From an uncultured Anaerolineae bacterium (GTDB lineage Bacteria; Chloroflexota; Anaerolineae; J036; Brachytrichaceae), in NCBI GenBank assembly GCA_938034415.1, contig CALHLE010000026.1, positions 1 to 64,000 of the forward strand: 64,000 nucleotides of DNA. The letters are read 5' to 3'. Position numbers and translations under genes: made by a program. Positions 19,615-27,437 of this stretch are shown here, piece after piece. Each line of letters begins with the position of its first letter. Position 1 is the stretch's first letter. The notes beneath the pieces were generated by a model, which did not search any database, had not been told where the DNA came from, and worked only from the letters and a program-made list of their open reading frames with translations.

Positions 19615-21933
19615 ATGCTTGGCTATGGGGTAACGCGCAGTTCGCCGTTCGCTCTGATCGCCCTGGCGGTCGCTGCCGGCATCTGGTTGGCGTCGCAGTT
19701 CCCGATGCCGGCGTGGTTGCCGGCGCTGGCGCTCGGCATCGGTTTATTGGCGTCGCTCGGCGCGCAGCGGCTGCGCAGCACGGCTGAGGCGAGCTGGGCG
19801 GCGGCGTTTTGCGCGTTGGTTGCGTTCGGCGCGCTGCGTTACACCCTGAGCGCGCCGCTTCCTTCGCCGGAATCTATCGCGCGCTACAACGGCCAGCGCG
19901 TGACGTTAGAGGGTGTGATCGTCGCGGAACCGGATGTACGCCCGACGCACACCAACCTGCGCCTGCGGCCGTGGCGCGTGCTCGGCGCATCCGGCTCCGA
20001 CGAAGCGCTCGATGATCTCGCGCTCGTCCGAATCGCCGCTGGAACCGACGCGACGCGCTGGCGCTACGGCGACGCCGTGCGCGCCACCGGCCTGCTCGAC
20101 GCCCCGCCGCGCATGAGCGCGTTCGACTACCGCGAGTATCTGGCCCGGCAGGGCGTGTTCTCGTGGATGCCGCGACCGCGCGACCTGGCGCGCATCGGCG
20201 AGGGCTATGGCAACCCGATCTTCGCGCGCCTGCTCGACGCTAAGGATGCTGTGCGCCAGGCCGTGCGGCGCATCTTGCCTCGGCCGGAGGCGGCGCTGCT
20301 GAACGGCATCTTGATCGGCGACGACAAGGACATCCCCGAAGACCTGCAAGAGGCCTTCCGGCGCACCGGTACATCACACATCGTCGCTATCTCCGGCTTC
20401 AACGTCAGCATCGTCATCGCGTTGGTGGTTCCGTTGATCGGCCGGCTGCTGAACCCGCGCCGGGCGGCGCTCTTCGCCATCCCGGTCATCGCGGTCTACA
20501 CTGTCTTCGTCGGCGCGTCCGCCTCGGTCGTGCGCGCCGCGACGATGGCCGGCATCGGCTTGTTTGGCGCCTTGTTCTGGCGCAAAGGCTTCACGCTGAA
20601 CACGCTGTGCGCGGCGGCGTGCCTGATGCTGATCGCCAACCCACAGACGTTGTTCGACGTCGGCTTCCAACTCAGCTTCACGGCTACGTTGGGGTTGGTG
20701 TTGTATGCTGAACGGCTGTCCGGGCCGGTGCGGGCGTGGGCGCAAGTGCGCCTGCGCGACGAACGTGTGCAGAAGGCGGCCACGTTGATCTCGGACGGCG
20801 CGCTGGTGACGCTGGCGGCGCAACTGACGACGCTGCCGCTCATCCTCGCGACCTACAACCAGTTCTCAAACGTCGCCCTGCTGGCCAACGTCCTCATCCT
20901 GCCGCTGCAACCGCCGATCATGATCCTCGGCGGCCTTGCGGCCTTTATCGCGCTCTTCACACCGCCGGCGATCGGCGCGTTTGCGGCGCTGCCGGCCCAC
21001 GCCTTCCTCACCGCGACGATCCGCATCATCACCTGGCTCGGCGAGTTTGAGGCGGCGGTGCTTCCGGTGTATGGCTTTGGCCCTCCGGCGGTGCTGGGGT
21101 ATTACACCATCCTGCTGGCGCTCACGGTTTTCGCGCTGCAGCCGGCCCTGGAGCGACGCGCCATCACCGACCTCCTTCGCACGCATTTCAAGACGACGGC
21201 GATCTTGGGCATCGCGTGTGTCGCTCTTGCGCTTGGCGGCGTGTATTGGTTTCAACGGCCGGACGGCAAGTTGCATGTGGTCTTCGTGGGCGGCAGCGCC
21301 ATCATCCAATCGCCATCCGGCCATCAAGCGGTGTTCGCCGGTGGTGGCGGCGATGTGGCTGCAGTAGTTGAACGCATTGCGCCGCTGTGGGATCGCAAGA
21401 TCGAACTGTTGGTCGTGCCGCAACGCGGCGAGTACAGCCGAAGGGACGCGCTGCCGCTGCTCCATCGCTATCGCGTTGAGACGCTCGTTGTTCCTGGCGG
21501 CAGCGAAGCCGAGGGCGACTCGTTGGCCGAATGGCAACGCGCGCTCGCGTCCAACGTGGGGCGCGTGGTGACGACCTCAGCAGGGATGTCATTCACGCTT
21601 GATGCTGATGTGTCGGTTGTGGTTGCGATACGCGCGCCCGAGCGCGATGGGTCGCAGGTCATCGGCGCGCATCTGATTCACCGTTCGGTGGTGATTGACC
21701 TGGTGGGCCGTTACAAGGCTATCGAGCATCCGGCGCGGCCTGACCTGATCTTTCTAGGCCCGACCAAAGCCGATGCAGCGAAGCTGAACCGCGCGCAGCC
21801 GCGCTGGGTCGTCTGGGCAGACACGTCAGGCGCGCCGTTGACGGGGCTTGATCCGCGCATCCGCGTGGTCAACTTGCGGGAGTTTAGGCAAGTTGCTTAT
21901 ACGAGCGACGGCATTCGCCTCATCGCGCGGTAG
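19615..21933 (+). CDS. comEC: ComEC/Rec2-type DNA uptake channel with degenerate C-terminal domain
   Basis: A 772-residue polytopic membrane protein. It contains the N-terminal DUF4131-like part with an OB-like segment (VTLEGVIVAEPDVR), then the competence domain with LLNGILIGDDKDIPEDLQEAFRRTGTSHIVAISGFNVSIV and VGASASVVRAATMA, which are hallmark ComEC motifs. The C-terminal metallo-beta-lactamase-like domain begins near residue 552, but its metal motifs are gone. The usual Asp-Val-Gly-Gln-Gly-Asp is VGGSAII, and the His-x-His-x-Asp-His region reads VVPQRGEYS. The channel may work while the nuclease-like domain is inactive. It starts 24 bases after the epimerase gene. Confidence 0.9.
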   Translation: MLGYGVTRSSPFALIALAVAAGIWLASQFPMPAWLPALALGIGLLASLGAQRLRSTAEASWAAAFCALVAFGALRYTLSAPLPSPESIARYNGQRVTLEGVIVAEPDVRPTHTNLRLRPWRVLGASGSDEALDDLALVRIAAGTDATRWRYGDAVRATGLLDAPPRMSAFDYREYLARQGVFSWMPRPRDLARIGEGYGNPIFARLLDAKDAVRQAVRRILPRPEAALLNGILIGDDKDIPEDLQEAFRRTGTSHIVAISGFNVSIVIALVVPLIGRLLNPRRAALFAIPVIAVYTVFVGASASVVRAATMAGIGLFGALFWRKGFTLNTLCAAACLMLIANPQTLFDVGFQLSFTATLGLVLYAERLSGPVRAWAQVRLRDERVQKAATLISDGALVTLAAQLTTLPLILATYNQFSNVALLANVLILPLQPPIMILGGLAAFIALFTPPAIGAFAALPAHAFLTATIRIITWLGEFEAAVLPVYGFGPPAVLGYYTILLALTVFALQPALERRAITDLLRTHFKTTAILGIACVALALGGVYWFQRPDGKLHVVFVGGSAIIQSPSGHQAVFAGGGGDVAAVVERIAPLWDRKIELLVVPQRGEYSRRDALPLLHRYRVETLVVPGGSEAEGDSLAEWQRALASNVGRVVTTSAGMSFTLDADVSVVVAIRAPERDGSQVIGAHLIHRSVVIDLVGRYKAIEHPARPDLIFLGPTKADAAKLNRAQPRWVVWADTSGAPLTGLDPRIRVVNLREFRQVAYTSDGIRLIAR

Positions 21934-21966
21934 TGCGGGCTTTGATTTGCCCCCGTGCGTGTCCTG

Positions 21967-21972
21967 TATAAT
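21967..21972 (+). promoter_or_regulatory. Consensus -10 element upstream of the Xer-like gene
   Basis: TATAAT is 21 bases before the ATG at 21993, giving a very short leader. No convincing -35 hexamer is present at normal spacing. Confidence 0.45.
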
Positions 21973-21992
21973 CTCTCGCTAGGTGGCTACTT

Positions 21993-22883
21993 ATGGAATG
22001 GCGCAGCACGGTTGACGAATTTCTGGCATCCCTTCAAACAGAGCGTAACGCTTCGATCAATACGGTCATGGCCTATCGCAACGACCTTACGCAGTTCACT
22101 CACTATTTGAGCGTAACGCTGCCACAGGATGCGAATTGGTCGAACGTAACTCTCGAAGTGGCAGAGGCCTACGTCCAGCGGCTTGCGGAACAGAACTACA
22201 CGGCCTCGACGATTGCGCGCAAAGTTGCCGCACTGAAAACTTTCTTTCACTGGCTGAGCCAGCGTGGATTCGTGCCGGAGGATCCGACGCTGCGGCTGCG
22301 TTCGCCGAAAGTGGAAAGACGCGCGCCTCGCCTGCTGAGCGAGGAAGAAGTGAATCGCCTATTAGAGAGCGCCTCAAAGATGTCGCCGCCGCGTTCGTTG
22401 CGCGACCGGGCGCTGCTCGAGGTGCTCTACGCGACCGGCATGCGCGTGTCGGAGGCCATCAACCTGCGCTTGGGCGATGTGGACCTTGAAGCGAACACCG
22501 TGCGCTGCGTGGGTCATGGCATGCGCCAGCGCACGATTCCATTGACCCCGCGAGCATCGGCGGTGTTGCGCGACTATCTGGAGAATGCGCGCGGCAACAT
22601 GGTGAACGATAAGAACACTGACTTCGTGTTCATTAACCCGCTGGGGGGCAAGCTAACGCGCCAAGCTGTGTGGCAGCTCACACGCCAGTATGCCCAGGCA
22701 GCCGGCATCGAAGGCGAGCTGACCCCTCACACCCTGCGACACTCGCGCGCTGCCCACATGTTGAACAACGGCGAAGACATCCGGCGCGTGCAGGAGTGGC
22801 TCGGCCATGCCAACCTGGCGACGACGCAAATGTATCGGCCGCGCCCGGATAAAGAGAGCACACTCGTCCCCGTCAATTCGTGA
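21993..22883 (+). CDS. Tyrosine recombinase, XerC/XerD-like, altered catalytic Lys
   Basis: A 296-residue site-specific recombinase of normal Xer length: N-terminal SAM-like core-binding domain (residues 1-90) and C-terminal catalytic domain. The catalytic Arg in ATGMRVSEA (151), His and Arg in HTLRHS (246, 249), His in WLGHAN (272) and Tyr nucleophile in TTQMYR (281) are present. The beta-hairpin Lys of XerD (Gly-Lys-Gly) is replaced by His (GHGMRQR, about 175). It could be the chromosome-dimer resolvase or a mobile-element integrase; no attachment repeats were found. It is a stand-alone gene with its own -10 box. Confidence 0.88.
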   Translation: MEWRSTVDEFLASLQTERNASINTVMAYRNDLTQFTHYLSVTLPQDANWSNVTLEVAEAYVQRLAEQNYTASTIARKVAALKTFFHWLSQRGFVPEDPTLRLRSPKVERRAPRLLSEEEVNRLLESASKMSPPRSLRDRALLEVLYATGMRVSEAINLRLGDVDLEANTVRCVGHGMRQRTIPLTPRASAVLRDYLENARGNMVNDKNTDFVFINPLGGKLTRQAVWQLTRQYAQAAGIEGELTPHTLRHSRAAHMLNNGEDIRRVQEWLGHANLATTQMYRPRPDKESTLVPVNS

Positions 22884-22941
22884 GCGCTCGATGAGGCGCG
22901 CAGGGTAAGGGAAGGCGATAAGCGCGCTTGCGCCGACGGCG

Positions 22942-22950
22942 TGATATACT
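22942..22950 (+). promoter_or_regulatory. Extended -10 promoter of the RRM gene
   Basis: TGATATACT fits the extended -10 pattern (TG-n-TATACT). Transcription would start near 22957. Confidence 0.5.
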
Positions 22951-22956
22951 CCCAAC

Positions 22957-23311
22957 AGCCGGCCATGAGGCCGGAGTAAGGTTCAGTAAGGTGCTGGCGC
23001 TGTTTCACCGCATGGTTCGCTTCGCTCACGAGACCCCCTTTGCCTCGCCCGCTTTTGCTTGTCTCCGTTTCGTCCTCTGTCTTTGACCCTTCGGCGCATC
23101 GCGCGTTGAGGATTCATCGGTGAGCACACGAGCCACACCCTAGTGCGCGCGCCCGTCGCGCTTAGCAGGAGAGAGCCACGCGAAAGGAAAGAACAATCTA
23201 ATCATCTGCCATCCCATCCACTTTTCGGCTCCGCTGCGGAGCCTTCCATCGTTCGTTGAGTTTGAGTGAGAGATAAACGCTTTTGAAACAAGACAAAAAG
23301 ACACACACGTC
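22957..23311 (+). other. Long gene-free leader of the RRM gene
   Basis: About 355 bases without a credible gene. The predicted 5' end folds into CCGGCC-ATGA-GGCCGG (22959-22974). A second hairpin, GGCTCCGC-T-GCGGAGCC, lies at 23227-23243, followed by an A-rich stretch before the ATG. The downstream product is an RNA-binding protein, so autoregulation through this leader is plausible but unproven. Confidence 0.5.
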
Positions 23312-23728
23312 ATGACCAGCAGACTGTATGTGGGTAACCTCGCATATTCCACGACCGACGAGGGGCTGCGCGCCTTCTTTGCAGTAGCCGGCGAGGTGAA
23401 ATCTGTGGAGATTGTGCTTGAGCGCGGCAGCGGACGTTCAAAGGGCTTCGGCTTCGTCGAGATGGCCACCAGCGCAGGCGCGCAGAACGCCATCAACATG
23501 CTCAACGGCAAGCTGCTCGATCAGCGTCCGATCCGCATAGATTTTGCCAGACCCAAAGAAGAGCGACCGCGCAATGTGAGCAGCTATGCGCCGGAGCGGA
23601 TGAGTCGCCTCGACAGCAGCGGGAATCGCGGCAATGCCCGTGGCAATCGCGACCGCCGCGATTCCGAGCGCGGGCGCGATCGCAATCGCGATCGCGATCG
23701 GCGGCGAGACGACTACGACGACTTCTAG
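23312..23728 (+). CDS. RRM-domain RNA-binding protein with Arg/Asp/Asn-rich tail
   Basis: A 138-residue protein with a single RNA recognition motif at residues 1-83: RNP2 is LYVGNL and RNP1 is KGFGFVEM, both with the aromatic residues that stack on RNA. The C-terminal 50 residues are a low-complexity Arg/Asp/Asn/Gly tail ending DDYDDF, encoded partly by repeated GATCGC units. This matches the small RRM proteins of cyanobacteria and Chloroflexota, often cold-inducible and acting on mRNA. It has its own promoter, a long leader and a strong terminator, so it is monocistronic. Confidence 0.92.
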   Translation: MTSRLYVGNLAYSTTDEGLRAFFAVAGEVKSVEIVLERGSGRSKGFGFVEMATSAGAQNAINMLNGKLLDQRPIRIDFARPKEERPRNVSSYAPERMSRLDSSGNRGNARGNRDRRDSERGRDRNRDRDRRRDDYDDF

Positions 23729-23748
23729 GCGCACGACCTGACCCATGC

Positions 23749-23782
23749 GCGAGGGGTGGCCTTCGGGCTGCCCCTCGCTTTT
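23749..23782 (+). terminator. Strong intrinsic terminator after the RRM gene
   Basis: GCGAGGGG pairs with CCCCTCGC, extended inward by TGGCC/GGCTG around a TTCG loop (13 bp in all, two G-U), then TTTT. It overlaps the longer possible N-terminus of the next gene, arguing for that gene's start at 23808. Confidence 0.85.
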
Positions 23783-23807
23783 CCAGCAGTTAAAATCGTG
23801 TGCGATC

Positions 23808-25361
23808 ATGACCAGCGAGTCCACGCTCGGCGATGCGCTGTTGGAGGTCGAGGCCGCGATTGCGGCCGGGGATTGCGACCGCGCGATCGCGCTCACCGAC
23901 GATTTGCTGCAGTCTTACCCGGACGCGATCGGCGTTTGGCGCGCGCGGGCCGAAGCGTTCGACGCGTCGGGGCGGCCGTTCCAGGCGTCGGAGGCGTATC
24001 AGCGCACGCTCGACATTGCGCCGGCCGACGTCAACGCGATGCGGCGCCTGGCGCTGGCGCTGAGCGCTTCCGGCAGGGGCGCCGAGGCGAAACTCGTCGC
24101 CCGGCAAGCGCTCGACTACGAGCCGGAGGATGAGGCGCTTCTGCGCATCATCGCATCCCCCAGCGTCGAAGATGCCGAGTGGCCGGATGTGGGCGCGGAT
24201 TTGCGAGAAGGCTTGAGCGACGTGCGCGCCGGACTGCTCGACCGAGGCATCGCGCGGCTGCATAGCGTCGTCGCACGATGCCCAGACCGCGCCGATGTGC
24301 TGGTGGCGCTGGCCCATGCGCTCTGGAAGGCCGGGTTGCGCGTCGCCGCCGCCGAGGCATGTCAGTTCATCCTGGATATCCAGCCGGATTGCCTGAACGC
24401 ACATGCGTTGCTGTTGGCGCTCTGGCGGCAGATCGGCCCGTCCGGCTTGGAGCAGGCGCATCTGAACGCCATCGAGCGCCTCGATCCCGAACATCGCCAC
24501 GTCAAGGCGTTGCTCGGCGACGATTCACCGCTCGAAGTGTCAAGCGTCCCGGCGGTTCGTCAGCCCCTCGCCCGTCCGGCGGCGGAAGCGGAAGCGCTGG
24601 ATCGCGCAGACTGGGTGGACGATTTGGTGGCCGCGGCTTCATCCGCGCCCAAGCCGCTGGAGCGCATCGCGCGGCCGGTTGCGCCCGACGACGTAGCGCA
24701 TCCGTTGGAGCGCGATGACGCGCTGATCGCCGCCGCCTCGAGCGGCGAGTTTGCAACGGCGGTCGCCGGCGACGATGTCGTCCACCTCGACGACACTGCA
24801 GCGACCGACGATGACGTGATCCCTATTGAATCGCTCATCCCGCTAGAGTGGGAGGAAGCCGAGGATATGTCCGGCGAAGGCAGCGAGGCGGCTTCGGTAT
24901 GGCTGACCGACGCGGCGGATGCCGAGCCGGGCGGCTTCGTCCCGACGCGCTCACAACCCACGACGCCAGATGCGTCGGCGCACGGCGCGTCGTCAGAATG
25001 GGAGGCGAACGAAGCGGTGATTCCTGCGCGGGTCGCCGAGCCAAAGCTGCACGCGCTTGGTCGAGGTGCATCGAGCACGCCATCCGCCGGCCCGACGGCG
25101 ACCAGCAGGACGGTGGCCGCGCGCGAGGCAATCAGCCAGGGCCGCTGGCAGGAGGCGGTGAGCCTCTACGAGAAAGCCATTGCGCTGGGGCGGGGGAGGG
25201 CGCTGGATGAGATCATCGCCGACCTGGAGGCCCTGCGCGCCGCGCAGCCCCTGACGCGCGCGGTGCACGAGTTGCTCGGCATGGCCTACGCCCGCAAGGG
25301 CGATATGGACGCTGCGCTAGAAGCCTACCACCGCGCTATGGCGCTGGCGGCAGATGACTGA
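23808..25361 (+). CDS. Tetratricopeptide-repeat protein
   Basis: A 517-residue protein with no signal peptide. TPR-like helices occur at the N-terminus (about residues 8-110, for example [23 protein letters not shown]), in the middle (about 140-230, [16 protein letters not shown]) and at the C-terminus ([15 protein letters not shown], and [23 protein letters not shown]). Between about 240 and 430 lies a long acidic, Ala/Asp/Ser-rich, probably disordered linker. It is a likely protein-interaction scaffold; I cannot name a partner. The upstream terminator and the ATG at 23808 define the start. ndk follows 50 bases later. Confidence 0.8.
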   Translation: MTSESTLGDALLEVEAAIAAGDCDRAIALTDDLLQSYPDAIGVWRARAEAFDASGRPFQASEAYQRTLDIAPADVNAMRRLALALSASGRGAEAKLVARQALDYEPEDEALLRIIASPSVEDAEWPDVGADLREGLSDVRAGLLDRGIARLHSVVARCPDRADVLVALAHALWKAGLRVAAAEACQFILDIQPDCLNAHALLLALWRQIGPSGLEQAHLNAIERLDPEHRHVKALLGDDSPLEVSSVPAVRQPLARPAAEAEALDRADWVDDLVAAASSAPKPLERIARPVAPDDVAHPLERDDALIAAASSGEFATAVAGDDVVHLDDTAATDDDVIPIESLIPLEWEEAEDMSGEGSEAASVWLTDAADAEPGGFVPTRSQPTTPDASAHGASSEWEANEAVIPARVAEPKLHALGRGASSTPSAGPTATSRTVAAREAISQGRWQEAVSLYEKAIALGRGRALDEIIADLEALRAAQPLTRAVHELLGMAYARKGDMDAALEAYHRAMALAADD

Positions 25362-25411
25362 ATCATCGCTATCCTTCTCCGCTCAACACGCAAAACAGGA
25401 CAATACGACCT

Positions 25412-25861
25412 ATGGAACGCACATTGATCATCATCAAACCCGACGGCGTGCAACGCGCGCTGGTCGGCGAGGTCATCAAACGATTTGAGGCGCGCGGCCT
25501 GCGCATCGCCGGCTTGAAGCTGATGCAAATCTCGCGCGAGCTGGCCGAAGCGCATTACGCCGAACACAGAGGCAAGCCGTTCTTTGAGAGCACGGTGAAG
25601 TTCATCACCTCGGCGCCGGTCGTGGTGATGTGCCTGGAAGGGCCGAACGCCATCGCTGCAGCGCGCCAGACCATGGGCGCGACGCGCCCCAACGAGGCGG
25701 CGCCGGGCAGCATCCGCGCCGACTTCGGGCTGGACGTTTCGCGCAACATCGTGCACGGCAGCGACGGCCCGGAGACCGCCGCGCGCGAGATCGCGCTCTA
25801 CTTCAAGCCGGAGGAGCTGATCGCGTATCAGCGGGCCGGCGATGTTTGGCTGAAGGAGTGA
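25412..25861 (+). CDS. ndk: Nucleoside diphosphate kinase
   Basis: A 149-residue enzyme equilibrating NDPs and NTPs through a phosphohistidine. [22 protein letters not shown] is the classical N-terminus. The active-site His sits in [20 protein letters not shown], and [17 protein letters not shown] contains the nucleotide-binding Arg residues. The length is exactly that of the family. Two bases separate its stop from the gltX start, so the two are cotranscribed. Confidence 0.97.
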   Translation: MERTLIIIKPDGVQRALVGEVIKRFEARGLRIAGLKLMQISRELAEAHYAEHRGKPFFESTVKFITSAPVVVMCLEGPNAIAAARQTMGATRPNEAAPGSIRADFGLDVSRNIVHGSDGPETAAREIALYFKPEELIAYQRAGDVWLKE

Positions 25862-25863
25862 GC

Positions 25864-27381
25864 GTGAAGGCGCGCACTCGCTTTGCGCCCTCGCCGACGG
25901 GCGAGCTGCACATCGGCGGCGTGCGCACCGCCATCTTTAGCTGGCTGCTGGCCAAGCACACCGGCGGCGAGTTCTACCTGCGCATTGAGGACACCGATCA
26001 GGAGCGCTACGTCCCCGGCTCCACCCGGCGCATCCTGGAATCGTTCGACTGGCTGGGCATCACGCTGGACGGCGGGCCAGATCACGAGGAGCTGCGGGCG
26101 ATGAAGACGAACGAGGACTATCCTGGCGCGCTTGAGGATGGCGAATACAAGGGCGTGCCGGGGCCGTTCGTCCAGTCGCATCGCCTGCATCTCTACAAGC
26201 AGTGGGCCGAATGGCTGGTCGAGCACGGCTACGCCTACCGCGCTAACGAGACGCCGGAAGAGCTGCAACGCATGCGCGAGGAAGCGCAGGCGCGCAAGCA
26301 GACCTTCATCTTTCGCGAGGAGATGCGCCTGCGTCCCGACGTGCGGCCGGATGAGCCGCACGTCATCCGCATGCGCGTCTTGCCGCGCGATGGCCGCACC
26401 GAATTCGACGACTTGATCAAGGGGCGGGTGAGCTTCGACAACGCCCAGGTGGATGATCAAGTGTTGTTGAAGATGGACGGCTTTCCAACGTATCACCTGG
26501 CCGTCGTCGTGGACGACCACCTGCAAGGGGTGACGCACGTGTTGCGCGGCGACGACTGGCTGCCCAGCGCGCCCAAGCATGTGCTGCTCTATCGTTACTT
26601 CGGCTGGCCTGAGCCGCAGTGGGCACATGTGCCCAACGTGCTGGGCACCGACGGCAAGAAACTGAGCAAGCGCCACGGCGCGCAGAGCGTGTTCGAGTTC
26701 CGCGACCAGGGCTACATCCCCGAAGCGCTGATCAACTTCCTTGCGCTGCTGGGCTGGGCGCCCGGCGGCGGGGACGAGCAGAACGTCTTCACCCGGGAGG
26801 AGCTGATCGCCAAGTTCTCGATGGCGGGCGTGGGCAGCTCGCCGGCCGTGTTCGACTACAACAAGCTCGACTGGTTGAACGGGGTGCACATCCGGCGGCT
26901 GTCGCCCGACGACCTGGCCGAGCGACTGGTGCCCTTCCTCGCCCGGGCGGGCGTGAGCGTGGACACGCCGGAGAAGCGCGCCCTGCTGCGGCGGATCGTC
27001 CCGCACATCCAGGAGCGCACCAAGAAGCTGACCGACGCTGCGCCGCTGGTGGACTTTTTCTTCGGCGACATCCAGACGCCGCCGGCCGAGATGCTGATCG
27101 GCCCGAAGATGGAGCAGCCCCTCGCGCTGCACGCGCTGCGCGAGACGCGCCGGGTGGTCGCGTCGGTCGAGCCGTTCGAGGACGCGCCGCTGGAGCAGGC
27201 CATGCGCGCGCTGTGCGAGGCGCTAGGACTGAAGCCGACGCAACTGTTCACCATCGTGCGCAACGCAGTGACCGGCAAATCCGTCACGCCGCCGCTGTTC
27301 GCCACCATGGCCATCCTGGGCCGCGAGACCTGCCTGACCCGCCTCGATCGCGCCATCGCCCGCTTGCAGGCGAGCGCGTAA
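25864..27381 (+). CDS. gltX: Glutamyl-tRNA synthetase
   Basis: A 505-residue class I synthetase. RFAPSPTGELHIGGVRTAIF contains the HIGH motif (HIGG), and KKLSKRHGAQSV is the KMSKS loop. The connecting region with RGDDWLPSAPKHVLLY and the C-terminal anticodon-binding helices are present. GTG at 25864 is chosen because it begins right at the family N-terminus, 2 bases after ndk; the longer frame from 25630 lies inside ndk and is an artefact. It may be discriminating or non-discriminating for tRNA-Gln, which is not decidable by eye. Confidence 0.96.
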   Translation: MKARTRFAPSPTGELHIGGVRTAIFSWLLAKHTGGEFYLRIEDTDQERYVPGSTRRILESFDWLGITLDGGPDHEELRAMKTNEDYPGALEDGEYKGVPGPFVQSHRLHLYKQWAEWLVEHGYAYRANETPEELQRMREEAQARKQTFIFREEMRLRPDVRPDEPHVIRMRVLPRDGRTEFDDLIKGRVSFDNAQVDDQVLLKMDGFPTYHLAVVVDDHLQGVTHVLRGDDWLPSAPKHVLLYRYFGWPEPQWAHVPNVLGTDGKKLSKRHGAQSVFEFRDQGYIPEALINFLALLGWAPGGGDEQNVFTREELIAKFSMAGVGSSPAVFDYNKLDWLNGVHIRRLSPDDLAERLVPFLARAGVSVDTPEKRALLRRIVPHIQERTKKLTDAAPLVDFFFGDIQTPPAEMLIGPKMEQPLALHALRETRRVVASVEPFEDAPLEQAMRALCEALGLKPTQLFTIVRNAVTGKSVTPPLFATMAILGRETCLTRLDRAIARLQASA

Positions 27382-27389
27382 GAAAGAGA

Positions 27390-27420
27390 AACCCCGGCTC
27401 CTCGCGGAGTCGGGGTTCTG
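27390..27420. terminator. Bidirectional terminator between gltX and the subtilase
   Basis: AACCCCGGCTCC and GGAGTCGGGGTT form a 12-bp stem (one G-T) around TCGC, with A-rich sequence on one side and TTCTG on the other, between convergent genes. Confidence 0.8.
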
Positions 27421-27437
27421 CCTGTGACGCCTCGGTG

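Noticed and set aside
22959-22974. CCGGCC-ATGA-GGCCGG as terminator of the recombinase gene
   Set aside because: It lies just after a promoter-like element and has no T-run; it fits better as the 5'-end hairpin of the next transcript.
23660-23702. Short GATCGC-type repeats
   Set aside because: They encode the Arg/Asp/Asn tail of the RRM protein and are explained by coding low complexity, not by a CRISPR or mobile repeat.
25630-25863. A 78-residue N-terminal extension of glutamyl-tRNA synthetase
   Set aside because: It lies entirely inside ndk in another frame; the GTG at 25864 gives the family N-terminus.
25828-27132. A 434-codon open frame on the minus strand opposite gltX
   Set aside because: It is a composition shadow of a high-GC gene: no domain resemblance, Arg/His/Gln-rich, and fully opposite a well-identified synthetase.
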